Assembly (NCBI RefSeq): GCF_013184745.1 | Contig: NZ_JAATVU010000004.1 | Location: 1 to 64,000 of the forward strand | DNA: 64,000 nt | DNA from: Mangrovicoccus sp. HB161399 | GTDB lineage: Bacteria; Pseudomonadota; Alphaproteobacteria; Rhodobacterales; Rhodobacteraceae | Direction: 5' to 3' | Shown here: one piece after another, positions 26,662 through 35,837 of the stretch | How the letters are laid out: each line of letters opens with the position of its first letter | How positions within the stretch are numbered: position 1 is the first letter of the stretch | Notes under the pieces: generated by a model | The model's input: the letters and a program-made list of their open reading frames with translations, nothing else | Database searches by the model: none | Told to the model about the DNA's origin: nothing | Made by a program: the position numbers and the translations under genes

Positions 26662-27453
26662 ATGTATCCGACCAAATACCATCGCCCCGCCTCCCTTGCC
26701 GAGGCGCTGCAGCTCCTGGCCGACAACGAGGACGCCAAGCTGCTGGCCGGCGGGCAGACGCTGCTGCCGACGATGAAGCAGCATCTCGCGGCGCCCGAGG
26801 CGGTGATCGACCTCTCGGCCTCGGGGCTGTCGGGCATCTCCAACGGCGGCACAATGGTGACGATCGGCGCCATGACCACACATGCCGAGGTCGCCACCTC
26901 GGCCGATATCGCGGCGGTGGTGCCGGTGCTCAACGGCGTGGCCGCCGGGATCGGCGATCCGGCGGTGCGCCACCGCGGGACCATCGGCGGCTCGATCTCC
27001 AACAACGATCCGTCGGCGGACTATCCGGCGGCGCTGGTCGGACTCGACGCGAAGATCGTCACCAATGCACGCGAGCTCGCTGCGGATGACTTCTTCGACG
27101 GCATGTTTGCGACCGCGCTGGAAGAGGGCGAGATCGTCACCCAGGTGCGCGTCGTCGCTCCCAAGCGCGCCGCCTACGTCAAGTTCCCGAACCCGGCCAG
27201 CCGCTACGCCATGGTCGGCGTGATGGTGGCCGAGACGGCAAATGGCGTGCGCGTCGCCATCACCGGGGCGGGCGAGGACGGCGTCTTCCGCCACGAGGGA
27301 CTGGAAGAGGCGCTGTCCGCCAATTTCTCGCCCGAGTCGGTGGACGGGGTCGCGGTCGGGGCCGACGGGCTGCTGACCGACATGCACGCGACGGCCGAGT
27401 ACCGCGCGCATCTGATCAAGGTCATGGCGAAGCGGGCCGTCGCCGCCTGCTGA
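26662..27453 (+). CDS. coxM: form II CO-dehydrogenase-type medium subunit, FAD-binding
   Basis: 263 residues of the FAD-binding subunit family. KLLAGGQTLLPTMKQHLA and IGDPAVRHRGTIGGSISNNDPSADYPAAL are the two flavin-binding motifs. It passes electrons from the Fe-S subunit to an acceptor. AAGGAGG precedes the ATG 12 bp after coxL. A strong GC hairpin follows at 27474-27503, consistent with the end of the operon. Confidence 0.92.
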   Translation: MYPTKYHRPASLAEALQLLADNEDAKLLAGGQTLLPTMKQHLAAPEAVIDLSASGLSGISNGGTMVTIGAMTTHAEVATSADIAAVVPVLNGVAAGIGDPAVRHRGTIGGSISNNDPSADYPAALVGLDAKIVTNARELAADDFFDGMFATALEEGEIVTQVRVVAPKRAAYVKFPNPASRYAMVGVMVAETANGVRVAITGAGEDGVFRHEGLEEALSANFSPESVDGVAVGADGLLTDMHATAEYRAHLIKVMAKRAVAAC

Positions 27454-27473
27454 ACCGCCGTCCGTAGAACAGC

Positions 27474-27503
27474 CAGGGGCCCCGGTTTTCGCCGGGGCCC
27501 CCT
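27474..27503 (+). terminator. GC-rich hairpin after coxM
   Basis: AGGGGCCCCGG, a TTTTCG loop and CCGGGGCCCC(C)T form a near-perfect stem of 10-11 pairs, 20 bp after the coxM stop. The T-tract is weak (GCATTTG), so this may be a rho-independent terminator of low efficiency or an mRNA 3'-stabilising hairpin. Confidence 0.65.
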
Positions 27504-27631
27504 GCATTTGCGGTGCATGTGGCAGCGCTGCCTCCCGCCCGGAATTCTGTCGCATTTCCGTGAACAACGGGCTGGCTTTCGCAACTTGGCCGTGCGACGT
27601 CCGGCAGGGTAAAGGTGCAGGAGAGATGACG

Positions 27632-28381
27632 ATGGAGACGCCGAGCTATCTGGAAACCCCGCAGGGCCGACGCCTGGCCTATCACCGGACCGAAGGCACG
27701 GGTCCGGGCGTGGTCTTCCTCGGCGGGTTCATGTCGGACATGGCCGGCACCAAGGCGACCCATCTGGAAGCCTGGGCCAAGGCGCGGGGGCAGGCCTTCC
27801 TGCGCTTCGACTATTCCGGCCACGGCCAGTCGGACGGCGCGTTCACCGAGGGAACCATCGGCAAATGGGCCGAGGACGCCGCCGCCGTGATCAATGCCGT
27901 CACGTCGGGCCCGCAGGTGCTGGTCGGTTCGTCGATGGGCGGCTGGATCTCGCTCCTGCTGCTGCGCCGCCAATTGGTCGGCTGCTGCGGCCTGGTCACC
28001 ATCGCCGCCGCCCCCGATTTCACGGAAGACGGGTTCTGGGAGAGCTTCTCGACCGCGGCGCGCGAGGAACTGATGAGCCATGGCGTGCTGCATGTGCCCT
28101 CGGATTACGGCAGCCCCTATCCGGTCACCCGCGGGCTGATCGAGGACGGCCGCCGCAACCTGGTGCTGCGCGAGCCGCTCGCCCTGCCGATGCCGGTGCG
28201 CTTCCTGCAGGGGACGGCGGACCGCGATGTCGACCAGTCCCGCGCGATCATGCTTCTGAACCACGCGCAGGGCGCCGATATCCGCCTGACCCTGGTGAAG
28301 GGCGCCGATCACAGCTTCTCAACCCCTGACTGCCTGGCGCTGATCGACCGGTCGATCGGCGAGGTTCTGGGGGATGGATGA
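27632..28381 (+). CDS. alpha/beta hydrolase
   Basis: 249 residues. VVFLGGFMSDMAGTKATHLE forms the oxyanion side, FDYSGHGQSDG the conserved turn, LVGSSMGGWIS the nucleophile elbow (Ser), and GADHSFS the catalytic His. AGGAG lies 8 bases before ATG 27632; an ATG two codons upstream sits too close. Similar in layout to palmitoyl-protein thioesterase ABHD10-like bacterial hydrolases. The stop overlaps the next hydrolase gene (ATGA). Substrate unknown. Confidence 0.85.
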   Translation: METPSYLETPQGRRLAYHRTEGTGPGVVFLGGFMSDMAGTKATHLEAWAKARGQAFLRFDYSGHGQSDGAFTEGTIGKWAEDAAAVINAVTSGPQVLVGSSMGGWISLLLLRRQLVGCCGLVTIAAAPDFTEDGFWESFSTAAREELMSHGVLHVPSDYGSPYPVTRGLIEDGRRNLVLREPLALPMPVRFLQGTADRDVDQSRAIMLLNHAQGADIRLTLVKGADHSFSTPDCLALIDRSIGEVLGDG

Positions 28382-29361
28382 TCCGTCGCGCCGCGGTCCT
28401 GCTGGCGCTGGCGGCGGCGGTCCTCGCCTTCGCCAACCGTGAGGCGCTGCTGATGGCCTGGCAGGAACCGGTGGAGCTGGCCTGGCAGGATCCGGGCGTG
28501 CCCGCCATCGGCAAGCTGGAGCCCTGGCTGGCCGCCAAGGAAGCGGCGGTCCCGAACCTGCGCGCGGACGCCGCCAAGCAGATCGTCTGGGCCGGGGAGC
28601 CGGGACAGCGCACGCCGCTGTCGCTGGTCTATGTCCACGGCTTCTCCGCCGCCCCGCCCGAGCTGCGCCCGGTTCCCGACCTGGTGGCGGAGGCGCTCGG
28701 CGCGAACCTGTTCTTCGCCCGTCTCGCGGGCCACGGCCGCGACAGCGCCGCAATGGCGGAGCCGCAGGTCGCCGACTGGGCGCATGACCTGGCGGAGGCG
28801 ATCGCCGTCGGCCGCACGCTGGGCCGGCGGGTGATCGTCATGGGCAGTTCGATGGGGGGCGCGCTGGCCACCCTGGCGGCGCTCGATCCCGATTACGGGC
28901 GGGATGTGGCCGGGCTGGTTCTGGTCGCCCCGGCCTACCGGCTGCAGGGCATCGGCGGGAAGGTCGTCACCATGCCCTTCGTCCGGTTCTGGGGGCCGCC
29001 GCTCTTCGGCGGCACGCGGCAGTCCGAGCCGCGGAGCCCGGGCCATGCCGCCGCCTGGACGCTGACCTATCCGACCGTCTCGGTGCTGCCGCTCGGCGCG
29101 CTGGTGCGCGAGATCGGCGGGGCGGACATGGGCCTGGCGGCGATTCCCGCGCTCTTCTTCTTTTCGGAGGCGGACCGGGTGGTGGACCCCGCCGCGGTGC
29201 GGCAGGCCGCCGCGGACTGGGGCGCGCCGGCCGAGCTGGCGCCGCTGCAGATGGGCCCCGGAGACGACCCTTCGGCGCATGTGATCGCCGGCGACATTCT
29301 AAGCCCTGGCCAGACTGTGTCCATGGCCGAGCGCGTGATTGCCTGGGTGCGGGGGCTCTGA
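28378..29361 (+). CDS. membrane-anchored alpha/beta hydrolase
   Basis: 327 residues. An N-terminal hydrophobic segment (AAVLLALAAAVLAFA, about 5-19) suggests a signal anchor. The hydrolase fold follows: LVYVHGFSAAPPELRP, RLAGHGRDS, VIVMGSSMGGALATLAAL (nucleophile elbow), FFFSEADRVVD (Asp) and a late DDPSAHVIAGD (His). Start and stop overlap with the hydrolase before it shows co-translation. Probably a periplasm-facing esterase; no closer family name is justified. Confidence 0.82.
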   Translation: MIRRAAVLLALAAAVLAFANREALLMAWQEPVELAWQDPGVPAIGKLEPWLAAKEAAVPNLRADAAKQIVWAGEPGQRTPLSLVYVHGFSAAPPELRPVPDLVAEALGANLFFARLAGHGRDSAAMAEPQVADWAHDLAEAIAVGRTLGRRVIVMGSSMGGALATLAALDPDYGRDVAGLVLVAPAYRLQGIGGKVVTMPFVRFWGPPLFGGTRQSEPRSPGHAAAWTLTYPTVSVLPLGALVREIGGADMGLAAIPALFFFSEADRVVDPAAVRQAAADWGAPAELAPLQMGPGDDPSAHVIAGDILSPGQTVSMAERVIAWVRGL

Positions 29362-29561
29362 CGCCCGATTCCGAGGCAGTTCGGAGATCGCCCGGAAATT
29401 GCGCCGGGAAGGCCCCCGGAATGATCGTCACGGAAATATCGCTTTACAGAATCCGGATCGTGACCCACCATATGTTGTAGTGAGACGGTCTAGAACCGCC
29501 GCTATATACAGGCACCCGCCCTCGGGCCCGCCCCGTGGGGCCCAGACCTACGAGGCCGAGC

Positions 29562-30065
29562 ATGTCCCTTAGCGAACACGATCTGCACACGTCCGAAATC
29601 GATCCTATCGATATCGTGGAATCTCTCGCGGAGCATCACGCCTGGGAATTTGACCGCATCGCCGAAGACCAGATCGCCATGGCCGTGGAGGGGCAATGGC
29701 GCACCTATGCCCTGACATTGGCCTGGTGCAATGCCGACGAGACGCTGCGTCTGATCTGTTCCTTCGATCTCGACCTGCCCGACGACAAGCGTGCAGCGCT
29801 GTTCGAGGCGCTCAATGCCGCCAACGACAAGTGCTGGTCGGGGAACTTCACCTACTGGGAGGAGCAGAAGCTTCTCGTCTACCGCTACGGTCTGATCCTC
29901 GCGGGCGAGCAGATCGCCTCGCCGGACCAGATCGGCACGATGATCGAGGCCGCGGTCTGCGCCTGCGAGCGCTTCTACCCTGCCTTCCAGCTGGCCGTCT
30001 GGGGCGACACCCCGGTCCACGAGGCGATGCATGTCGCCATCGCCGAGGCCTACGGCCGCGCCTGA
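29562..30065 (+). CDS. YbjN-domain protein
   Basis: 167 residues matching the YbjN/DUF1790 domain: IDPIDIVESLAEHHAWEFDRIAEDQIAMAVEGQWRTYALTLAWC, followed by LICSFDLDLPDDKRAALFEALNAANDKCWSGNFTYW. The fold resembles type III secretion chaperones; E. coli YbjN affects motility and stress responses, but the alphaproteobacterial form is uncharacterised. The start MSLSEHD was chosen because upstream codons lie in a low-complexity leader. It is followed by proC, 125 bp away. Confidence 0.85.
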   Translation: MSLSEHDLHTSEIDPIDIVESLAEHHAWEFDRIAEDQIAMAVEGQWRTYALTLAWCNADETLRLICSFDLDLPDDKRAALFEALNAANDKCWSGNFTYWEEQKLLVYRYGLILAGEQIASPDQIGTMIEAAVCACERFYPAFQLAVWGDTPVHEAMHVAIAEAYGRA

Positions 30066-30190
30066 ACGGCGGACCGGGCGGGGGCCCTTGGCCTCCGCTC
30101 CGCGATCTGCTGCCGGGCGGGCGAGAAAGAGGTTTAAGCTCCGCCCGGAAACCGTCTAGGGTCGCCCTGCAAACGCAGGGAGACGCGTGA

Positions 30191-31006
30191 ATGTCTATGG
30201 AAAACGTGCGGCAGCGGGGCATCGTCCTGCTCGGCTGCGGCAAGATGGGATCCGCGATGCTGGCGGGCTGGCTCGATGGCGGGCTGCCCGCAGGGTCCGT
30301 CTGGGTGATGGATCCGAAGCCGTCCGACTGGCTCCGGGGGATCGGAGGGCTGCATCTGAACGAGCCCCTGCCTGAGGACCCGGCGCTGGTGCTGGTGGCT
30401 GTGAAGCCGCAGATGATCGGCGATGCGCTGCCCTCGATCACGGCGCTCGGCGGCGGCAGCACTGTCTTCCTGTCGATCGCGGCCGGAACGACCATCGCCA
30501 CTTTCGAGAAGATGCTGGGGGCGGAGACGCCCGTCATCCGCGCCATGCCGAACACGCCCGCCGCCGTGGGCCGGGGCATCACCGCGCTGATCGGCAATGC
30601 CCGCGCGACCGCGGCGCAGATGGACGAAGCCGAGCTGCTGCTCGCTGCCATCGGCCAGACGGTGCGGCTGGAGGACGAATCCCAGATGGATGCGGTCACC
30701 GCCGTCTCGGGCTCGGGTCCCGCCTATGTCTTCCACCTGATCGAGACGCTGGCCAAGGCCGGCGAGGCCGAGGGGCTGGCGCCGGAGCTGGCGATGAAGC
30801 TGGCCAAGGCGACCGTCGGCGGGGCAGGGCACCTGGCCGAGCGCGCCGCCGAGGATCCGGGGCAGCTGCGGGTCAACGTGACTTCGCCGAACGGCACCAC
30901 CGCGGCGGCGCTCGCGGTTCTGATGGACGAGCAGTCGGGCTTTCCGGCGCTGCTCGGAAAGGCGGTCAAGGCGGCGGCGGACCGCTCGCGCGAGCTGGCG
31001 GGCTGA
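30191..31006 (+). CDS. proC: pyrroline-5-carboxylate reductase
   Basis: 271 residues. VLLGCGKMGSAMLAGWLDGG is the NADPH-binding motif, AMPNTPAAVGRGITAL and AVSGSGPAYVFHLIETLAKAGEAEGL the active-site helix signature, and DPGQLRVNVTSPNGTTAAAL the C-terminal family signature. It catalyses the last step of proline synthesis. The ATG at 30191 begins MSMENVRQR. It heads a run with CsaA (4 bp gap) and the hydroxyacid dehydrogenase (1-bp overlap). Confidence 0.93.
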   Translation: MSMENVRQRGIVLLGCGKMGSAMLAGWLDGGLPAGSVWVMDPKPSDWLRGIGGLHLNEPLPEDPALVLVAVKPQMIGDALPSITALGGGSTVFLSIAAGTTIATFEKMLGAETPVIRAMPNTPAAVGRGITALIGNARATAAQMDEAELLLAAIGQTVRLEDESQMDAVTAVSGSGPAYVFHLIETLAKAGEAEGLAPELAMKLAKATVGGAGHLAERAAEDPGQLRVNVTSPNGTTAAALAVLMDEQSGFPALLGKAVKAAADRSRELAG

Positions 31007-31010
31007 GACG

Positions 31011-31346
31011 ATGGAAGCGACATTCGACGATTTCATGAAGATCGACATCCGCGTGGGCCAGATCGTCCGGGCGGAGGCCTTCCCCGAAGCGCGCAAGCCC
31101 GCCTACAAGCTCTGGGTCGATTTCGGACCGGAGATCGGCGAGAAGCGCAGCTCGGCCCAGATCACGGTTCATTACGCGCTGGAGGACCTGCCGGGCAAGC
31201 GGGTGATGGGCGTGGTCAATTTCCCGCCCCGCCAGATCGGCAAGGTGCGCTCGGAGGTTCTGGTGCTTGGCGTCCCGGACGAAAACGGCGACGTTGTGCT
31301 TATGGTGCCCGACAAGGAGGTGCCGCTGGGAGGGAGACTGTTCTGA
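31011..31346 (+). CDS. csaA: tRNA-binding domain protein, CsaA-like
   Basis: 111 residues comprising one EMAP/ARC1-type OB fold: DFMKIDIRVGQIVRAEAFPEARKPAYKLWVDFG, SSAQITVHY, RVMGVVNFPPRQIGKVRSEVLVLG, and ending VPLGGRLF. This is the length and pattern of CsaA, a dimeric tRNA-binding protein with reported chaperone activity. It is close to proC upstream (4 bp) and shares one base with the following gene. Confidence 0.9.
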   Translation: MEATFDDFMKIDIRVGQIVRAEAFPEARKPAYKLWVDFGPEIGEKRSSAQITVHYALEDLPGKRVMGVVNFPPRQIGKVRSEVLVLGVPDENGDVVLMVPDKEVPLGGRLF

Positions 31347-32311
31347 TGGCGAGGATCTACGTGACGCGGCCGCTGCCGGAAGCGGTGGAGGCGCGGCTGG
31401 GGGGGCTGGGGGAGTGCACCTTCCGTCCCTCGACATCGCCGCTCGACGGCGAGGAGCTGCGCATGTCGCTGCGCGACTACGATCTGGTGCTGCCGACGCT
31501 GCGCGACATGTATTCGGCGGAGGTCTTCGCCGACGTGCCGGAGCCGCGGGCCAAGCTGCTGGCGAATTTCGGCATGGGCTTCAACCATATCGACGTCGCG
31601 GCGGCATCTGCCGCAGGCGTGCAGGTGACGAACACCCCGGGCGCGGTCACCGATGCCACTGCCGATATCGGGCTGATGCTGATGCTGATGACCTGCCGCC
31701 GTGCCGCCGAGGGCGAGCGGCTGGTGCGCGCGGGCGCATGGGAAGGCTGGCATCCGGTGCAGATGCTGGGGCTGCACATGACCGGCAAGACACTGGGCGT
31801 GATCGGCATGGGCCGGATCGGCAAGGCGGTGGCGAAGCGCGCAGTGCATGGCTTCGGCATGAAGGTGGTGTTCCACAACCGCTCGACGGTGGCAGATCCG
31901 GGCGTTGAGGCGGTGCAGCTGGAGACGCTGCATGACGTGATGGCGGCCTGCGACGTGGCGATCGTCTGCGTGCCGGGCGGTCCGGCAACGCGGCACCTGA
32001 TCGATGCGGCGGCGATCGCGGCCATGCAGCCGCATGCGCATCTGGTCAACATCGCCCGCGGCGACATCGTCGAGGAGGCGGCCCTGATCGCGGCGCTGGA
32101 AGCCGGGGAGATCGGCGGCGCCGGGCTCGATGTCTACGAGGAGGAACCGGCCGTGCCCGAGGCGCTGCGCCGGCTGTCCAACGTGACGCTGCTGCCGCAT
32201 CTGGGCACGGCGACGCTCGAGGTGCGCGAGGCGATGGGCCACATGGCGGTGGACAACCTCGAAGCGGTGCTGAAGGGAGCGGCGCCGCCCAATCTGGTCG
32301 CCGCGGGCTGA
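31346..32311 (+). CDS. D-isomer-specific 2-hydroxyacid dehydrogenase (glyoxylate/hydroxypyruvate reductase type)
   Basis: 321 residues. The NAD(P) fold has GVIGMGRIGKAVAKRAVHGFGMKVVFHNR. Catalytic residues are Arg in LVNIARGDIVEE, Glu in LDVYEEEPAVP, and His in LLPHLGTATLE. The domain order and NFGMGFNHIDVAAA resemble D-glycerate dehydrogenases. It likely reduces glyoxylate or hydroxypyruvate. A palindromic repeat follows the stop. Confidence 0.87.
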   Translation: MARIYVTRPLPEAVEARLGGLGECTFRPSTSPLDGEELRMSLRDYDLVLPTLRDMYSAEVFADVPEPRAKLLANFGMGFNHIDVAAASAAGVQVTNTPGAVTDATADIGLMLMLMTCRRAAEGERLVRAGAWEGWHPVQMLGLHMTGKTLGVIGMGRIGKAVAKRAVHGFGMKVVFHNRSTVADPGVEAVQLETLHDVMAACDVAIVCVPGGPATRHLIDAAAIAAMQPHAHLVNIARGDIVEEAALIAALEAGEIGGAGLDVYEEEPAVPEALRRLSNVTLLPHLGTATLEVREAMGHMAVDNLEAVLKGAAPPNLVAAG

Positions 32312-32313
32312 AG

Positions 32314-32353
32314 GCCCCCTCACCCCGGCCCTCTCCCCCGCGGGGAGAGGGAG
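32314..32353. repeat. REP-like palindromic element (CCCTCTCCCC/GGGGAGAGGG)
   Basis: Immediately after the hydroxyacid dehydrogenase stop, CCCTCTCCCC-CGC-GGGGAGAGGG forms a near-perfect stem, preceded by CCCTCACCCCGGC. This wording is familiar from repeated intergenic palindromes in many proteobacterial genomes. It may also terminate transcription of the proC-csaA-dehydrogenase run. Confidence 0.65.
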
Positions 32354-32497
32354 GCGCCCGGCCCGGCCGCATGCCCTTGCATACCGGGCCGTGGCGCGGT
32401 TTGTCGATGCGTGATTTCCGCGCAAAGCCATGAGTCTGTCTTTCCCGGCCGCGGGCTTCCGCTAGGATCGCCTTCAACCCCCGGTTGGAAGGACCCG

Positions 32498-33781
32498 ATG
32501 ACCAAGCTTGCCGACGATCCGCTGCGCGTGCCGCTTTCGAACGAACTCCATGCACGCCCCTTTCCGGTGATTTCCGCGCCCGCGCGCGCGGTGCTGCTGG
32601 CGGTGCGCCATCCCGACGGGGCGGCGCGAGACCGCGCGGCCGACCGGGCGCATCTGGAGGTGCTGCTCGACCGCTTCTCGGTGCAGAACAAGCCCGCCCC
32701 CGACGGTACCCATTTCTTCGGGCCGCTCGGCAAGCGCTGGCTGAAATGGGAGAGCCACACCGAATTCGTGACCTACATGCTGGTCTCGGAGGGCGTGTCG
32801 GACCGGCCGTTCTCGGGCGACATCCTCGACATCTTTCCCAGGGACTGGCTGGAGGCCATGCCCGGGCTGCGCATCACCTCGGCGCTGATCCGGGTCGAGA
32901 CGATGCCGGAGCGGCGCGAGGAGATCACCGAAAAGCTCGAGGGCTGGTTCCTGGGCGAGAGCCTGGCGGTGTCCGCCGTGCTCGACGGCGATGCGGTGGT
33001 GGCCAGCGACTTCCGCCTGGACGACAGCGACCATACCCGCATCGCGGTCTTCATCGGGCCGGAATGCGGGCCGCGCCGCACCGGCCGGGTGGTGCAGCGC
33101 ATGGCCGAGATCGAGACCTATGCGAAGATGTCGCTGATGGGGCTGATGACGGCGCGCGAGGCCGGCCACGAGCTGAACCAGATCGAGACCGACATGACCC
33201 GGCTGACGGCGGCCATGGCGGGGGACGCGTCCTCGGCGGAGGAGACGCTGCAGCAGCTGCTGTCGCTGTCGGCGGCGCTGGAGGCGCTTTCGACCAAGAC
33301 CTCGTTCCGCTTCGGCGCGACCGGCGCCTATGCCGAAATCGTCAAGCAGCGCATCGCGGTGCTGCGCGAGGAGCGCTTCATGGGCCGCCAGCTGATGGGC
33401 GAGTTCATGACCCGGCGCTGGGAGCCGGCCATGCGCACGGTGGAAAGCGCGGAGCGGCGGCTGCAGCAGATGACCGACCGCGGCGGACGGGCCTCCAACC
33501 TGCTGCGGACCCGGGTCGATGTCGAGCGCTCGGCCCAGAACCAGAAGCTGCTGGAGAGCATGGACCGGCGCGCCGACCTGCAGCTCCGGCTGCAGGAGAC
33601 GGTGGAGGGGCTGTCGGTCGTCGCGATCAGCTATTACGCGGTCAGCCTCTGCCTCTACTTGTTCGGGCCGGTGGCCGAAGCGAAGCTGGTCAGCAAGGCC
33701 TGGCTGGCGACCATGGTCACGCCGCTGGTGGTGCTCTGCGTCTGGTACATGGTGCGCCAGATCCGGCGGAAGATGCACTGA
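32498..33781 (+). CDS. DUF3422 membrane protein
   Basis: 427 residues. The N-terminus PLRVPLSNELHARPFPVISAPARAVLLAVRHP is the DUF3422 hallmark. A large soluble region with a coiled-coil stretch (about 215-385) follows, and two C-terminal membrane helices (VAISYYAVSLCLYLFGP and WLATMVTPLVVLCVWYMV). The function of this alphaproteobacterial family is unknown; the topology suggests an inner-membrane protein with a large cytoplasmic domain. GGAAGGA before ATG 32498 fixes the start. Confidence 0.9.
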   Translation: MTKLADDPLRVPLSNELHARPFPVISAPARAVLLAVRHPDGAARDRAADRAHLEVLLDRFSVQNKPAPDGTHFFGPLGKRWLKWESHTEFVTYMLVSEGVSDRPFSGDILDIFPRDWLEAMPGLRITSALIRVETMPERREEITEKLEGWFLGESLAVSAVLDGDAVVASDFRLDDSDHTRIAVFIGPECGPRRTGRVVQRMAEIETYAKMSLMGLMTAREAGHELNQIETDMTRLTAAMAGDASSAEETLQQLLSLSAALEALSTKTSFRFGATGAYAEIVKQRIAVLREERFMGRQLMGEFMTRRWEPAMRTVESAERRLQQMTDRGGRASNLLRTRVDVERSAQNQKLLESMDRRADLQLRLQETVEGLSVVAISYYAVSLCLYLFGPVAEAKLVSKAWLATMVTPLVVLCVWYMVRQIRRKMH

Positions 33782-34585
33782 ATGCCGCCGTCTGCCCACT
33801 GCGGGGCTGTTCCTTGGGGAAATATCCGCATCGCCGGGTCGGCCTTCGCGATTTTCGGGGCGGGCAGGGTGGTCTCCTTGATGCCGCGGGACAAGAGCTC
33901 CGGCGGGTCCGCCGGGGCACGCAATTGGCAACGTCGGCGGGCAGGGTGCCAGGGGCTGTGCGGCCCATCGCTCGAAAGGTGCTGACGTGACCGCCCGGAA
34001 CGCGCCGCTGTCGGCTTCAGCGGCGTTTTCTGCGGGGTCCTGCCGGGCGGCGATGCTTGGCGAGGCAGTTTTCGGCGGTGACTTGAGCCTTTGTTGGCGG
34101 AACAGGACCGTCATCCTCGGCGCGGCGTCGGGGATCGCTGCGATCCCCGGCTTGTGGAATTGCAGCAGTGATTGCGACCTGATCGCACTGGCCGGGCGGC
34201 GCGGGCGGACAGGCCATCACCTTCTTCCCGCCGGACGGGGCGGTCGCCGGTTGCAGCTTCGCCGTCGGCCGGGATGTGCGCGCCCCCATGCGGACTACCT
34301 CTTTCCGGCCAGGGAAGGCATCGATGTCGCAGATGCCGGCATTTCCCGGGCCGAGCCCTTGGCGGTGAGGGCGAGGGTCGGCACCACGGGCGGGATGTCC
34401 GTGCTCGGCGGGATCTGCGGCACGCTGCGCCATGGGATTGCCGCCCGTCGCTCCGCGGCGGGTCGGCCCTGCTGGGCGCGCCGCTCGCCTCTTCCGCGGC
34501 GGCCGAGATCCGCCGGACCGCCGCTGCGGGCATGGATTTCCGCTGGTTTCCGCCTATGATGGTGCAAACCAGTCCCGGAGCCTCC
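33782..34585. other. 800-bp stretch without a convincing gene
   Basis: Open frames on both strands exist but none has family similarity or consistent codon use. A plus-strand stretch around 34196-34300 reads GGAGGQAITFFPPDGAVAGC, which looks protein-like but is preceded by a stop. Decayed coding sequence is possible; nothing can be named. The promoter of the M20 hydrolase gene should lie near its 3' end. Confidence 0.45.
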
Positions 34586-35758
34586 ATGCCGATCAAGAAC
34601 CGTTTTGCCGAGCTGATGCCGGAAATCGCCGCCTGGCGGCGCGACCTGCACGCGCATCCCGAGCTTCTCTTCGACACCCACCGCACCGCCGCGGTCGTGG
34701 CCGGAAAGCTGCGGGAATTCGGCTGTGACGAGGTGGCCGAAGGCATCGGGCGCACCGGCGTGGTCGGGATGATCCGCGGGCGCGGGGCGCGCTCGGACCG
34801 GGTGATCGGGCTGCGTGCCGACATGGATGCGCTGCCGATCCTGGAGGCGACCGGGCTCGACTATGCCTCGAAGACAGATGGCGCGATGCATGCCTGCGGG
34901 CATGACGGCCATACCGCGATGCTGCTGGGCGCGGCCCGCTACCTCGCAGAGACCCGCAATTTCGACGGCTCGGTCGCGGTGATCTTCCAGCCCGCCGAAG
35001 AGACCGGCGGCGGCGGCAAGGCGATGATCGACGACGGCCTGCTGGAGCGCTTCGGCATCGCCGAGGTCTACGGCATGCACAACTGGCCGGGAATCCCGCT
35101 GGGCCAGTTCGCCATTCGTCCGGGTCCGTTCTTCGCCGCAAGCGACCAGTTCCGCATCACGCTCCGGGGCAAGGGCGGCCATGCCGCCAAGCCGCACGAG
35201 ACGGTCGACCCGACGGTCATGGGGGCGCAGCTGGTGCTGGCGCTGCAGAGCGTCGTCAGCCGCAATTGCGATCCGGTGGAGCAGATGGTCGTGTCTGTCA
35301 CAAGCTTCGAGACGGCGAGCACGGCATACAACGTCATTCCGCCCTCTGTAACGATGAAGGGCACGGTGCGGACCTTGAAGGACGTGACCCGCGACCTGGC
35401 CGAAACCCGCCTGCGCGAGATCGCCGGGGGCATCGCCGCCACGTTCGGCGGCACTGCGGATATCTGGTACCACCGCGGCTATCCGGTGATGGTCAACAGC
35501 GATGCCGAGACCGAATTTGCCGCAGAGGTCGCCCGCAAGGTGGCCGGCGATTGCGCCGAGGCGCCCCTGATCATGGGCGGCGAAGATTTCGCCTATCTGC
35601 TGCAGGAGCGGCCGGGCGCCTATATCCTTGTCGGCAATGGCGACTCCGCCCCGGTGCATCACCCGGAATACGATTTCAACGACGAGGCAATTCCGGCGGG
35701 CTGTTCCTGGTGGGCGGAAATCGTCGAGGCACGGCTGGGACCGGCGCCGCAGGGCTGA
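34586..35758 (+). CDS. M20-family metallo-amidohydrolase (hippurate hydrolase/HipO-like)
   Basis: 390 residues. Metal ligands are visible in MHACGHDGHTAMLLG, QPAEETGGGGKAM and GMHNWPGIPLGQFA; a late MGGEDFAYLLQERPGAYILVGNG completes the M20D signature. RGKGGHAAKPHETVDPTVMGAQLV is the dimerisation-domain motif. Such enzymes cleave N-acyl amino acids or indole-acetyl conjugates. The start MPIKNRF has GGAG seven bases upstream; an in-frame ATG at 34559 is possible. Confidence 0.9.
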   Translation: MPIKNRFAELMPEIAAWRRDLHAHPELLFDTHRTAAVVAGKLREFGCDEVAEGIGRTGVVGMIRGRGARSDRVIGLRADMDALPILEATGLDYASKTDGAMHACGHDGHTAMLLGAARYLAETRNFDGSVAVIFQPAEETGGGGKAMIDDGLLERFGIAEVYGMHNWPGIPLGQFAIRPGPFFAASDQFRITLRGKGGHAAKPHETVDPTVMGAQLVLALQSVVSRNCDPVEQMVVSVTSFETASTAYNVIPPSVTMKGTVRTLKDVTRDLAETRLREIAGGIAATFGGTADIWYHRGYPVMVNSDAETEFAAEVARKVAGDCAEAPLIMGGEDFAYLLQERPGAYILVGNGDSAPVHHPEYDFNDEAIPAGCSWWAEIVEARLGPAPQG

Positions 35759-35837
35759 GACCGGGGCGGAAAACCGGACTTGTCGAGAGTTGCCAACGCC
35801 GGGATCACGGACGGGTGATTCCGGCGGAAAATCAATC

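Noticed and set aside
33987-34559. 190-codon plus-strand open frame before the M20 hydrolase
   Set aside because: Low-complexity Arg/Gly-rich translation, no family similarity and no clear ribosome binding site.
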